A stretch of DNA of 64,000 nt from Mycobacterium sp. IS-3022 (GTDB taxonomy: Bacteria; Actinomycetota; Actinomycetes; Mycobacteriales; Mycobacteriaceae): contig NZ_LQIN01000045.1 of assembly GCF_001500065.1 (NCBI RefSeq), forward strand, positions 186,001 through 250,000. The letters are read 5' to 3'. Below, in pieces: positions 1-10,324 of this stretch. The notes beneath the pieces are model-generated. The model was not told the origin of the DNA and made no database searches. It was given only the letters and a program-made list of their open reading frames with translations. Within the stretch, counting starts at the first letter, position 1, and each line of letters starts with the position of its first letter. A program made the translations under genes and the position numbers.

Positions 1-2359
<2,359 letters not shown>

Positions 2360-2555
2360 CTCATGCGACTCTGAAGGGGCCGGTACCACCGGATCCTCAT
2401 GTGCCGCGATATCTGCGTCGGTTCGGCCGGCCACTCACGACCACGAACTTCCCGAACGCACGGCACGCAACTAGATCACTGAGCGGGGCTCAGGCTAGGA
2501 CATCGGTGTCAGGTGCGGGTTTTAGGTGGGCAGGATGCAGCCAGCGCAACGTCCA

Positions 2556-2584
2556 ACAGTACCGCAGGACGGCGTATTCCTCAA
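2556..2584 (-). promoter_or_regulatory. candidate proximal rpoB promoter
   Basis: On the minus strand a TTGAGG -35 box is followed after 17 bases by a TACTGT -10 box. Both match the sigma-A consensus of mycobacteria (TTGACn, TAnnnT). It points towards rpoB, about 190 bases upstream of the start codon. Sequence match only. Confidence 0.5.
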
Positions 2585-2651
2585 CCACCGCGCGCCGGGG
2601 TCTAGCGGGCGCTGGCTGGCGTCCTTGACCCGTGCACACATGCTGACCAAC

Positions 2652-2680
2652 AGATTGGCCCCTCAACGGCCGTCCGTCAA
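2652..2680 (-). promoter_or_regulatory. candidate distal rpoB promoter
   Basis: On the minus strand a TTGACG -35 box is followed by 17 bases and then CAATCT. The -35 is near consensus and the -10 is weaker than that of the proximal promoter. rpoB in other mycobacteria is known to use more than one promoter, which makes a second site plausible. Confidence 0.35.
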
Positions 2681-2759
2681 GAGATAACACGGTGTTTGGT
2701 GTGGAGTTTTACGGTCCGGGGGAGGTCGCTGCACCGGTCCGGCAGAGCCCGCGGTTCCC

Positions 2760-4631
2760 TCACGCGGCGATCGTGTCGCTGCAGTTTCCGACGCCGGAAG
2801 TGCCGACGGATGCGCCAACGCATACCGGGTCGAAGGTGAAGAACCCGTTGGCCAGCGACATGAACGGCTGCAGGAAGTTCAACCAGAACGGTTTGGTCAG
2901 CGTGTTGGGCAGCGCGACCACGGAGGCCTCGCCGGCCGGGGTGTCGAAGCTGAACTGCTCGCCGAGCTCGAGGTAGATGCCCGTTTTCTTGTTTCCGGCG
3001 AACATGTCGTTGACCCAACCGACCATCAGCATCTGCGCCGCGGCGGCGTTCTCGGGCTGCGTGAACCCGGCGACCAACTCCTGGGCGAACTGGATCAGCG
3101 GGTTGCCACCCCGCATGGTGTCGACGTGCGACCCGTTGACCAGCGTCACGCCCACGAACTCGCCCGGCCGCGCCGCGACCAGCGCGTCGAGCCCCGCGCC
3201 GAAGTTGTTCCACATGTAGACCGGCGCGGCGAGCTGGTAGATCGGGATGTCGAGCGGAACCTTCTTCAGCGATGCCGTCATCCGGGCCGGGTCGCCCAGC
3301 GCGACGCCGTCGAGCAGTACGACCCCGGCGAGCCTGTCGACGGTTCCGTCGTCCACCATGTGGCCCGCCATGCCCGATACCGCGCCGCCGCCCAGCGAGT
3401 GACCCATCAGCACGACGCGATCGGGGATCGGGCCGTTGTAGCCCGCCGCCCGCGCGCTCTCGAGCAAAGCCGTGTTGTCCTCGTCGAGCAGCCCAGCCAT
3501 CGCCTCGTGCATCGGTGCGCCTCCGAGCCAGCAGGCATCGGCGGCGAAGAAGTTCGAGGTGATCGACGGCGCGACGACGATGCTGTTCGTCTGCTCGGCC
3601 AGCGCCGCGGCGGTGTGGCTGTACCACGGGCCGCTCGCCAAGAAGCCGTGCTGCAGGTAGATCAGCCGGTCCGGCGGTGGCTTACCCTCCTCGGTCTTCG
3701 GGATGTACCAGTCCGCGGGCACCTCTTGGCCTTCGCCCTCCTCGCACGCGCAGTCGATCCGCAGCGACGAGGAGCGCACGGTGACGGTGCTGTTCGGCGG
3801 GAGGATCGGTGGGCCGCCGAAGATGCGGGTGGCGATCGCGTACAGGTCGAACACGATCGTGCCGATCACCCTGATGATGCCGGGTAGCTGTGGCGCGGTC
3901 GCGGTGGCAGTCGCCGCGAGAGGGGCCGACGCGAACGCCACCGCCTGCACTTCGGGTTCTTCGATGTGCTCGACGACCTTGTCGAGTGCGATCGTCGTGG
4001 TCTGCTCGACGGGGGGCTGGACGGTCGCGGTCTCGAGGTCCGTCTCGATGACGGCCTTCTTCTCGGACTCGGGTGTGACGGTGGTGTCCTCGTCCGAAGT
4101 GGGGGCCGTGACGTCCGCCGTGGCCGCAGCGCTCGTCCGATTGGTCGTGTGGTCGCTGTTCGAGCGGGCCTTCGTGACGACGTCATCTTCGGCGGTGACG
4201 ACGTCGTCGTCGGTGGAGGTCGCCGTGTCGTCGGTCGCCGTGTCGTCGGTGGCTTCCTCCTCGGTGGCCTCCTCCTCGGTGGTCTCCTCGTCGTCCTTCG
4301 GGTCCTTCACATCGGCGTTGTCGGGATCCGTCGCGTCGTCCGTCGCGTCGTCCTTCGCGTCCTTCGCGTCCTTCGCGTCGTCCTTCGGGTCGGCCTTCGG
4401 GTCGGCGGAGTCCGCCCCGTCGGCGGAGCGCGCGGCACCGGAGCGCCCGGCACCGGTCGGTGAATCCTTCTTGCCGTCAGTCGAATTCGATGTCTGAGAG
4501 CTCTTCGAAGCACCGGCGTCGGACGGGGAACCGTCGTCGGCGATCGCCACGCCCGTACCCGCGAGCATCGCGGCCGTCATACCGGCGGTGACCACCCCGG
4601 CGCTCAACCACACCCACAACCGGTCGACCAT
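2760..4631 (-). CDS. secreted alpha/beta hydrolase with long acidic linker
   Basis: 623-residue exported protein. Residues 1 to about 31 form a signal peptide (hydrophobic core, then GVAIADD). Residues about 35-230 are low-complexity and strongly acidic, rich in Asp, Glu, Thr and Ser, with short tandem repeats such as DAKDAKDAKD and DDTATDDTAT. The C-terminal half is an alpha/beta hydrolase: an LIYLQHGF strand-turn, then the nucleophile elbow GHSLGG with Ser412, and an NGSHVD stretch that may supply the catalytic His. Substrate is unknown; a cell-envelope lipid or ester is a guess. The start ATG has GGGAGAGG a few bases upstream. Mycobacteria carry several secreted hydrolases with this layout; I do not recognise a named gene. 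Confidence 0.8.
   Translation of the reverse strand: MVDRLWVWLSAGVVTAGMTAAMLAGTGVAIADDGSPSDAGASKSSQTSNSTDGKKDSPTGAGRSGAARSADGADSADPKADPKDDAKDAKDAKDDATDDATDPDNADVKDPKDDEETTEEEATEEEATDDTATDDTATSTDDDVVTAEDDVVTKARSNSDHTTNRTSAAATADVTAPTSDEDTTVTPESEKKAVIETDLETATVQPPVEQTTTIALDKVVEHIEEPEVQAVAFASAPLAATATATAPQLPGIIRVIGTIVFDLYAIATRIFGGPPILPPNSTVTVRSSSLRIDCACEEGEGQEVPADWYIPKTEEGKPPPDRLIYLQHGFLASGPWYSHTAAALAEQTNSIVVAPSITSNFFAADACWLGGAPMHEAMAGLLDEDNTALLESARAAGYNGPIPDRVVLMGHSLGGGAVSGMAGHMVDDGTVDRLAGVVLLDGVALGDPARMTASLKKVPLDIPIYQLAAPVYMWNNFGAGLDALVAARPGEFVGVTLVNGSHVDTMRGGNPLIQFAQELVAGFTQPENAAAAQMLMVGWVNDMFAGNKKTGIYLELGEQFSFDTPAGEASVVALPNTLTKPFWLNFLQPFMSLANGFFTFDPVCVGASVGTSGVGNCSDTIAA
4350..4376 (-). repeat. 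9-bp coding tandem repeat in acidic linker
   Basis: The 9-mer GTCCTTCGC occurs three times in a row on the plus strand and continues as a partial copy, encoding repeated Asp-Ala-Lys. Nearby (about 4213-4290) are paired 15-bp units encoding DDTAT and EEEAT. All unit lengths are multiples of three, so copy changes keep the hydrolase frame. Confidence 0.8.
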
Positions 4632-4712
4632 GACCTCTCCCTGTTCGACGACGCGAGAAAGATAACGTCCGTTGTCGCTACCCGGAGTGCGTTTCGGTCG
4701 TTGGGACTGAAC

Positions 4713-6902
4713 TCATGCAGGAGTATCGGCGCGTTCGACACGCACCGGCACACCGGTCAACCGGGCCATGCCGGCCAAGCTCTCGATGTCCGCCGGATCG
4801 CTCGACATGAGCCGATTGACGTTGGCCCCGCCGGCGTCATTGGCCACCCGCCAGCCGGCGGTGCCCCTGTGCCCCCAGCCGTGCGGAACCGCGACCACGC
4901 CGGCGACGATGTCCTTCGTGACGACGACCGGCAGCTCGATCTCGCCGTGCGGCGATGCGATCCGCACCGTGTCGCCGTCGACGATGTGCGCCGCGGCCGC
5001 GTCGTCGACGTGGATGCGCGCCTGATGCGTGCGCTCGCCGCGCATCAGCAGCGGCGAGTTGTGCAGCCACGAGTTCTCCGACCTCGCCTCGCGCATGCCG
5101 ATCAGGCGCATCGGGTAGCCGTCGGGAACGCTGCGCCGCGACAGCTTGTCCACCTCGGCGGCGATCTCGTCGTGCCGCAACCGGATCCGGCGGCCGCGGT
5201 ACACGACGGTGTCGCGCAGCACGCCGTCGCGCAGATTGTCGGCCAGCACGGTGCCGTGCGGGTGGCGGCCGGTGAGCTTGGTGAAGCTCAACCCGCGGCG
5301 CAGGCCGAACCGGTCACCACCCTCACCCAGCCGGATCACCGCATCGACGAGCAGGCGGGGAGTGAGCCGAACACCGGACACGGACAACGCTTTCCGCATG
5401 CCGGCGAGTGCCGCCAGCCCGGGCGTCGACCGCCACATCCTGGCGGCGAGGTCGTCGATGATCTCCCATTCCGCACGCGCCTGCCCCACCGGCGCGATGA
5501 CGGCCTCGGTGGCCTGGCGGAACGGGGTGGGTTGCAGGGTCTGGAACGGCAGCGGGAAGTCGTCCCGCTCATACATCGACGTCGCGGGCAGCACATAGTC
5601 GCAGTGCGCCAGCGTCTCGTTGACGTAGAGGTCGATACCGACCATCAGGTCCAAGGACTCCAGCGCCGTCTCCAACTCGTCGCCGTTGGGCACCGACAGC
5701 ACCGGATTGCCCGCCCCGACGAACAGCGCCCTGACCTGGCCGCGGCCCGGTGTGGTGATCTCCTTGGCCATCACGCCGGCGGGTTCCGAACCCAATACGG
5801 ACGGGAAGCCGCCGATGCGTGATCGCCTGCGGGTATAGACGGCGCGCAACAGCGCACCGCCCGCCTTGTTCAGCCACCGCTCCCCCGGCAACCCGAACCG
5901 GCCGAACATGCTGCCGCCGGGCACATCGAGGTTGCCGGCCACCAGGTTCACGGCGTCGAGCAGATACGTCGTCAGCGTTCCGTTCTCCCCGGTGCTGGTG
6001 CCGACGCGGCCGTACACCGCGGCCCGTTCGGTGCGGGCGAGGTCGTGGGCCAGTGAGCGGACGGTCTCGGGTTCGATGCCGGTGTGCGGTTCGGTCGCCT
6101 CGGGGCTGAACGGCCGGGCCAGCCGCTCCAGCCAGGCGACACCGTCGGCTTGCGATGCGAGTCGGTGCCGGTCGACCAGGTTCTCGGCGAACATCACGTG
6201 CAGCAGCGACAGCAGCAGATAAGCGTCGCCGTCGGGGACGATGCCCAGCCACTCGAACTGGGCGGCGGTTTCGGTCTTGCGGGGGTCGACCACCAGCACG
6301 CGTCCGCCGCGCTTCACGATGTCGTGCATGCGGTCCCTGATCCGCGGCACGGTCAGCACGCTGCCGTGCGAGATGACCGGATTCGCGCCGATGACCACCA
6401 GCAGATCCGTGCGCAGCACGTCGGGCACCGGAAGCGCCAGCGGTGACCCGTATAGCAGCTGGCTGGCGACGAAGCGGTTGTTGACGTCCTGGGATCCGGC
6501 GGTGAAGACATGCAGTCGCGGGCCGAACCCGAGCATCAGCGTCGTCAGGCTCAGCGTGTACGAGTAGCTGAACGCGCCCGGGTTACCGAAGTACCAGCCG
6601 ATCGCACCCGCCCCGTGGGTTCGGTGGATGGCGCCGAGCCGTGCGGCGATGTCGGCCATCGCCTCGTCCCAGCTGACGGTTTCGAAGCCGCCGTCGGGGC
6701 GCCGCCGCAGCGGGGTGGTGACGCGGTCGGGGTCGTTGACGACCTCGCTGAACGCGATGCCCTTCTGGCAGGCGAACCCCGCCGAGAGTGGATGGTCCCT
6801 GTCGGGGCGCAGTGAGGTGAGGCGGCCGTCCTCGACGGTCGCGATCATGCCGCACAGCGGCTCGCAGATCCGGCAGAACGTCGGTTTGTTCTCGACGCCC
6901 AC
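4713..6902 (-). CDS. molybdopterin-dependent oxidoreductase with [4Fe-4S] cluster
   Basis: 729-residue member of the DMSO-reductase/formate-dehydrogenase superfamily. The N-terminus carries the iron-sulfur motif Cys10-X2-Cys13-X3-Cys17-X27-Cys45, followed by GIAFSEVVNDPDR, the usual start of the molybdopterin fold. Central segments such as VVIGANPVISHG and VLVVDPRKTETA are the guanine-dinucleotide cofactor-binding parts, and the last 120 residues form the C-terminal molybdopterin-dinucleotide domain. No twin-arginine signal is visible, so it is probably cytoplasmic. Electron partner and substrate cannot be read from sequence; an Rv0197-like role is possible. It starts 9 bases after the mceG stop, so it is probably co-transcribed with mceG. 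Confidence 0.85.
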   Translation of the reverse strand: MGVENKPTFCRICEPLCGMIATVEDGRLTSLRPDRDHPLSAGFACQKGIAFSEVVNDPDRVTTPLRRRPDGGFETVSWDEAMADIAARLGAIHRTHGAGAIGWYFGNPGAFSYSYTLSLTTLMLGFGPRLHVFTAGSQDVNNRFVASQLLYGSPLALPVPDVLRTDLLVVIGANPVISHGSVLTVPRIRDRMHDIVKRGGRVLVVDPRKTETAAQFEWLGIVPDGDAYLLLSLLHVMFAENLVDRHRLASQADGVAWLERLARPFSPEATEPHTGIEPETVRSLAHDLARTERAAVYGRVGTSTGENGTLTTYLLDAVNLVAGNLDVPGGSMFGRFGLPGERWLNKAGGALLRAVYTRRRSRIGGFPSVLGSEPAGVMAKEITTPGRGQVRALFVGAGNPVLSVPNGDELETALESLDLMVGIDLYVNETLAHCDYVLPATSMYERDDFPLPFQTLQPTPFRQATEAVIAPVGQARAEWEIIDDLAARMWRSTPGLAALAGMRKALSVSGVRLTPRLLVDAVIRLGEGGDRFGLRRGLSFTKLTGRHPHGTVLADNLRDGVLRDTVVYRGRRIRLRHDEIAAEVDKLSRRSVPDGYPMRLIGMREARSENSWLHNSPLLMRGERTHQARIHVDDAAAAHIVDGDTVRIASPHGEIELPVVVTKDIVAGVVAVPHGWGHRGTAGWRVANDAGGANVNRLMSSDPADIESLAGMARLTGVPVRVERADTPA

Positions 6903-6911
6903 CAGCGTGGC

Positions 6912-7997
6912 TTACTGTTGCGCGCGCGGGATGGCGCCGGTCGGCGCCTCTTCGTCGACCGTGCGGTGCCGGGCCGTCGGGTCGTCGACGTCGGGGATCG
7001 AATGCGCCTGGTACCGGTGCGTGCCCTCGAGGTCGTCGCGGATGGCTTCCTGCGCCTTGGGCGGCAGCGTGTGCATGATCTCGCGCACCCGAGCCTGGCG
7101 GCGGTAGACCGCCTGGCGCTCGGGCATACCCGGCGTCGCCTGGATCTGCGGCGGCACACCCTCGATCTCCTCGACACCACCGTCGTGGTGGCCGGCGTCG
7201 ATCATGGCCTGCTCTTCGGCCATCGTCGACTCGTCCTTCTCCTCGGACATGCCGATCGGGCCGATACGGCGACCGTTGAGGAACTGACGCACGACGGGCT
7301 CGTCGCTGGTCAGCAGCACCTCGCGCGGACCGAACATCACCAGGTGCTTGCGGAACAGCATGCCCATGTTGTCCGGCACCGTGCGCGCGATGTTGATGTT
7401 GTGCGTCACGATCAGGATCGTGCAGTCGATCTGCGCGTTGATGTCGATCAGCAACTGGCTCAGGTACGCGGTACGCACCGGGTCCAGACCCGAGTCAGGC
7501 TCGTCGCAGAGGATGATCTGCGGGTCGAGCACCAGCGAACGGGCCAGGCCCGCGCGCTTGCGCATACCGCCGGAGATCTCGCCGGGGAACTTGTTCTCGT
7601 CGCCGGCCAGACCGACCAGCTCGAGCTTCTCCATGACGATCTGGCGGATCTCGCTTTCCTTCTTTTTGGTGTGCTCACGCAAGGGGAAAGCGGTGTTGTC
7701 GTAGAGGCTCATCGAGCCGAACAGGGCACCGTCCTGGAACATCACGCCGAACAGCGTGCGGATCTCATAGAGCTCCTTGGCGGTGCACTGGATGACATCG
7801 GTGCCGTCGACGATGATCTTTCCGCGCTCCGGGCGCAGCAGCCCGATCAACGACTTCAAGAACACGGATTTGCCGGTACCGGACGGGCCGAGCAGAACGC
7901 TCACCTCACCCGGCGGCAGGTCGAATGTGACGTCCTCCCAGATTCGCTGGGGGCCGAAGGACTTGGTCAGTCCTTCAATTTGAATTCCAATGCCCAC
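6912..7997 (-). CDS. mceG: Mce-system ABC ATPase MceG (Mkl)
   Basis: ATPase that powers the mycobacterial Mce lipid and sterol importers; it serves several mce operons in trans at the inner face of the membrane. The Walker A GPSGTGKS, signature SGGMRKRAG, Walker B IILCDEP and switch-region VTHN are all present, followed by the roughly 100-residue C-terminal extension typical of MceG (MSEEKDESTMAEEQAMIDAG). The start is placed at GTG 7997, which has GGAAGGA 8 bases upstream and lines up with the MGVSIE start of the M. tuberculosis protein. An ATG at 8027 would add ten residues. Equivalent to Rv0655 and, as there, near the rplJ-rplL genes. Confidence 0.95.
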   Translation of the reverse strand: MGIGIQIEGLTKSFGPQRIWEDVTFDLPPGEVSVLLGPSGTGKSVFLKSLIGLLRPERGKIIVDGTDVIQCTAKELYEIRTLFGVMFQDGALFGSMSLYDNTAFPLREHTKKKESEIRQIVMEKLELVGLAGDENKFPGEISGGMRKRAGLARSLVLDPQIILCDEPDSGLDPVRTAYLSQLLIDINAQIDCTILIVTHNINIARTVPDNMGMLFRKHLVMFGPREVLLTSDEPVVRQFLNGRRIGPIGMSEEKDESTMAEEQAMIDAGHHDGGVEEIEGVPPQIQATPGMPERQAVYRRQARVREIMHTLPPKAQEAIRDDLEGTHRYQAHSIPDVDDPTARHRTVDEEAPTGAIPRAQQ

Positions 7998-8125
7998 GCT
8001 CGCGATCCTTCCGCCAGTCATCGTCACACCACATCGCTTGCCCGCTTGTGGCTTGAGTCACTGTAGCCTACGCCCCCTGGCCACAACACTCCTCCGCGGT
8101 CAGATTGTGACTCATCCGCGAGACG

Positions 8126-8164
8126 ACTGTGGGGCCGACCCATTTGCTGGATCGACCCCACAGT
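8126..8164 (-). terminator. intrinsic terminator-like hairpin after rplL
   Basis: Arms ACTGTGGGGTCGA and TCGGCCCCACAGT (minus strand) form a 13-bp stem, with one G-U pair, around a 13-base loop. It lies 41 bases beyond the rplL stop codon. There is no uridine tract, as is common in mycobacteria. Confidence 0.65.
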
Positions 8165-8204
8165 TGTGGTATTACCGGCTCGCCGGCATGCGGTGACGCA
8201 GGTG

Positions 8205-8600
8205 CTACTTGACGGTGACCGTCGCGCCCGCGGCCTCGAGCTTGGCCTTGGCGTCGTCGGCGGCCGCCTTGTCGACCTTCTCGAGCAGCGGCTTGGGAGC
8301 GCCGTCGACGAGGTCCTTGGCCTCCTTGAGGCCCAGGCCGGAGACGATCTCGCGGACGACCTTGATGACGCCGATCTTCTTGTCACCGGCACCCTCGAGG
8401 ATGACGTCGAACTCGGACTGCTCCTCAGCGGCCTCGGCGGGGGCACCACCGGCAGCGGCACCCGGAGCCGCGGCGACGGCGACCGGAGCAGCGGCGGTGA
8501 CCTCGAAGGTCTCCTCGAACTTCTTGACGAACTCGGAGAGCTCCAGCAGCGTCAGTTCCTTGAACGCGTCGAGCAACTCGTCGGTGGACAGCTTGGCCAT
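8205..8600 (-). CDS. rplL: 50S ribosomal protein L7/L12
   Basis: 131-residue stalk protein of the large subunit that recruits translation GTPases. The N-terminal dimerisation domain (MAKLSTDELLDAFKELTLLE) is followed by an Ala/Gly/Pro-rich hinge at about residues 38-55, then the C-terminal factor-binding domain (KIGVIKVVREIVSGLGLKEA). Length is normal for the family. A clear AGAAAGGACC ribosome-binding site precedes the ATG. It lies about 95 bases downstream of rplJ in the usual rplJ-rplL operon, and a hairpin terminator follows. Confidence 0.98.
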   Translation of the reverse strand: MAKLSTDELLDAFKELTLLELSEFVKKFEETFEVTAAAPVAVAAAPGAAAGGAPAEAAEEQSEFDVILEGAGDKKIGVIKVVREIVSGLGLKEAKDLVDGAPKPLLEKVDKAAADDAKAKLEAAGATVTVK

Positions 8601-8695
8601 GGTTGGTCCTTTCTGATTTCTTTTGATGTGCGATTTGTGGAGTATTGGCGGCGGTCAGCGCCGGTGCGGCTCCACAAGTCGCGGGTCTTAGGCGG

Positions 8696-9226
8696 CTACG
8701 CAGCCTCTTCGGAGCCGGCCTTCTTCTCTTGCAGAGCTGCGGCCAGCCGGGCGACCTGGGACGCCGGAGCGTTGAACAGACCGGCAGCCTTGGACAGGTT
8801 CGCCTTCATCGCGCCGGCCATCTTGGCCAGCAGCACCTCGCGCGACTCCAGGTCGGCGATGCGCTCGACCTCGGACACGCTCAGCGGGCGGCCGTCCATG
8901 TAGCCGCCCTTGATGACGAGGGCCTTGTTGTCCTTGGCGAACTTCTTGATCGCCTTGGCGGTGTCGACAGCCTCGCCCTTGACGAACGCGATCGCGGTGG
9001 GACCGACGAACAACTCGTCGAGCCCCTCGATGCCCGCCTCCGCCGCGGCACGCTTGACCAGCGTGTTCTTGGCGACCGTATAGGTGGCGGAATCACCGAG
9101 CGAGCGGCGCAGGTCTTTGAGGTTGGCCACCGTCAGCCCGCGGTACTCGGTGACGAGCGTCGCCGAAGCCTCCTTGAACTGCTCGGCGATGTCGGCAACC
9201 GCGGTGGCCTTGTCAGCCTTGGCCAT
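8696..9226 (-). CDS. rplJ: 50S ribosomal protein L10
   Basis: 176-residue L10, base of the L7/L12 stalk. The sequence starts MAKADKATAVADIAEQF and contains EYRGLTVANLKDLRR, the RNA-binding N-terminal domain; the C-terminal helix that carries L7/L12 dimers ends QEKKAGSEEAA. The ATG at 9226 is chosen because GAGGAGG lies immediately upstream and because family members begin here; longer frames upstream lie in the leader. L10 with L7/L12 autoregulates its own operon in other bacteria, and the structured leader upstream fits that. Confidence 0.97.
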   Translation of the reverse strand: MAKADKATAVADIAEQFKEASATLVTEYRGLTVANLKDLRRSLGDSATYTVAKNTLVKRAAAEAGIEGLDELFVGPTAIAFVKGEAVDTAKAIKKFAKDNKALVIKGGYMDGRPLSVSEVERIADLESREVLLAKMAGAMKANLSKAAGLFNAPASQVARLAAALQEKKAGSEEAA

Positions 9227-9430
9227 GCATGCCTCCTCGTGGATGGGAACCATCGGCCGAGAAGGGATGAGGGACCGGAAACGACGAACGCCCCGACGCA
9301 GACAGGTCGGGGCGCACACATGACGTACTAGCCTCGTCCTCCTGCGTGGGCCGCCCGGGAATCCGGGACCTTCAACCGATTGCTCGGTGACCGACGGTCT
9401 TCGGTGGAACGTCGGCAAGTTTAGCCTGCC
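9227..9430 (-). promoter_or_regulatory. rplJ-rplL mRNA leader, probable L10 leader
   Basis: About 200 bases upstream of rplJ without a gene. On the minus strand it contains ACCGAAGACCGTCGGTC, later GAAGGTCCCGGATTCCCGGG and CGGCCCACGCAGGAGG, which resemble the paired elements of the L10-binding leader known in other bacteria. A GC-rich hairpin follows (separate entry). I infer autogenous control by the L10/L12 complex; no covariance model was run. Confidence 0.5.
9289..9314 (-). terminator. attenuator-like hairpin in rplJ leader
   Basis: Minus-strand arms CGCCCCGA and TCGGGGCG form an 8-bp stem around a 10-base loop, followed by TTCGTCGTTT. It lies between the L10-leader-like structure and the rplJ start, where a regulated attenuator would be expected. 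Confidence 0.5.
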
Positions 9431-9456
9431 GCCCACTCATCAGCCAAAACGCGGGC

Positions 9457-9505
9457 GATTTCGGTGTACTTCCTCGCGCTCGGCGCAACCAGCTACACCG
9501 AAATC
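9457..9505. repeat. 49-bp hairpin repeat, family 1, copy 1
   Basis: Imperfect palindrome with outer arms GATTTCGGTGTA and TACACCGAAATC (perfect) and inner GCGCT/GGCGC pairing. The same 49-base layout recurs at 35616 and 43964. Here it overlaps the 3' end of the DUF1772 gene: its right arm encodes the last residues and supplies the stop codon. It lies between the leftward DUF1772 gene and the rplJ leader. Confidence 0.85.
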
Positions 9506-9921
9506 ACCAGCAACGCGTACAGCACAATCAACAGGCCGACCCGCAGCCCGTGCAGCCGATCCCACCGACGGGCCAGGTCGCGGTCGACATCGTCGGCATC
9601 AGACCAGCGGCCGATGCGATTGTTGATCGGCACCATCAGCGTCACGGTCATGAGTACGACGACGGCCATCAGCGCAGCAGCCGCCGTCACGAGCCAGGCC
9701 GGTCGCAAGATCACGGCCGCCACCACTAGCACCGCCAGCGTCGCGATGTACCAGAACGGCATGACCCGTCCCAACACGCGGCTCCCATCGGCGCGAGCCT
9801 GCCGGAACGCGCCGTCGGGAAGTCGGTTGAAGACCGGATTGGTGAACGCGGCCACGGCGATCTCGACCCCGACCATCGGACCGGCGATCAGCAGGGCAGC
9901 GATCTCGATGATTTCCCTCAT
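9493..9921 (-). CDS. DUF1772-type small membrane protein
   Basis: 142-residue integral membrane protein of unknown function. Four hydrophobic stretches are visible (about residues 5-25, 48-65, 70-92 and 120-140), with the family-like GVEIAVAAFTNPVF near the start and LMVPINNRIGRW before the last helix. Start at ATG 9921 (MREIIEIAAL); an in-frame start 30 bases upstream would run into the shared promoter. It is transcribed away from the HxlR regulator, and the 16-bp palindrome between them suggests HxlR control. DUF1772 genes next to HxlR or TetR regulators are often linked to stress or redox responses, but no reaction is known. Confidence 0.75.
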   Translation of the reverse strand: MREIIEIAALLIAGPMVGVEIAVAAFTNPVFNRLPDGAFRQARADGSRVLGRVMPFWYIATLAVLVVAAVILRPAWLVTAAAALMAVVVLMTVTLMVPINNRIGRWSDADDVDRDLARRWDRLHGLRVGLLIVLYALLVISV

Positions 9922-9960
9922 GTCTCGACCGTGCCCGCTATGCTGACACAAAACAAGGTA

Positions 9961-9976
9961 CTGACAAATTTGTCAG
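9961..9976. promoter_or_regulatory. perfect palindromic operator, HxlR/DUF1772 intergenic region
   Basis: CTGACAAATTTGTCAG is a perfect 16-bp inverted repeat midway between the divergent DUF1772 and HxlR genes, 13 bases before the HxlR start codon. It is the likely binding site of the adjacent HxlR-family regulator. Position and symmetry support this; binding is inferred. Confidence 0.7.
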
Positions 9977-9989
9977 CTCAGGAGGGCTT

Positions 9990-10316
9990 ATGGCGGTGTC
10001 GAAGAAGGGGATCAACGAGTGCCCGATCGACACCGCGCTGACGGTCATCGACGGGCGTTGGAAGGGCACCATCCTGTGGCGGCTGCAGGACGGTCCGATG
10101 CGCACCGCCGAGCTACGCCGCAGCATCCCCGACATCACCGAGCGGATGCTCATCCGCCACCTGCATGAACTCGTCGACGACGGCATCATCGAGCGACACG
10201 ACGCCCGGACCGTGCCACCGTGCGTGCACTACTCGATATCGGAGTACGGAATGACGCTCGCGCCGGTGCTGCAAAGTCTGTGCGACTGGGGGCGAAAGCA
10301 CATGGCGCGCAGCTGA
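9990..10316 (+). CDS. HxlR-family transcriptional regulator
   Basis: 108-residue winged-helix regulator. It has the HxlR hallmarks: a CPIDTALTVIDGRWKGTILW segment with the N-terminal Cys often used as redox or electrophile sensor (Cys11), then RTAELRRSIPDITERMLIRH as recognition helix and DDGIIERHDARTVPPCVHYS as wing. An AGGAGGG ribosome-binding site precedes the ATG, directly after the palindrome. Divergent from the DUF1772 gene, which is its probable target; autoregulation is likely because the operator sits over its own 5' leader. Confidence 0.88.
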   Translation: MAVSKKGINECPIDTALTVIDGRWKGTILWRLQDGPMRTAELRRSIPDITERMLIRHLHELVDDGIIERHDARTVPPCVHYSISEYGMTLAPVLQSLCDWGRKHMARS

Positions 10317-10324
10317 TTTCGCGG

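Larger units (their letters stand above)
2360..2759 (-). promoter_or_regulatory. rpoB upstream region
   Basis: A 400-bp stretch without a convincing gene lies between the hydrolase stop codon and the rpoB start. Short open frames here have no recognisable protein features. It holds two sigma-70-type promoter candidates reading towards rpoB (given separately), which leave untranslated leaders of roughly 190 and 290 bases. I see no strong intrinsic terminator for the upstream hydrolase gene. Confidence 0.5.
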
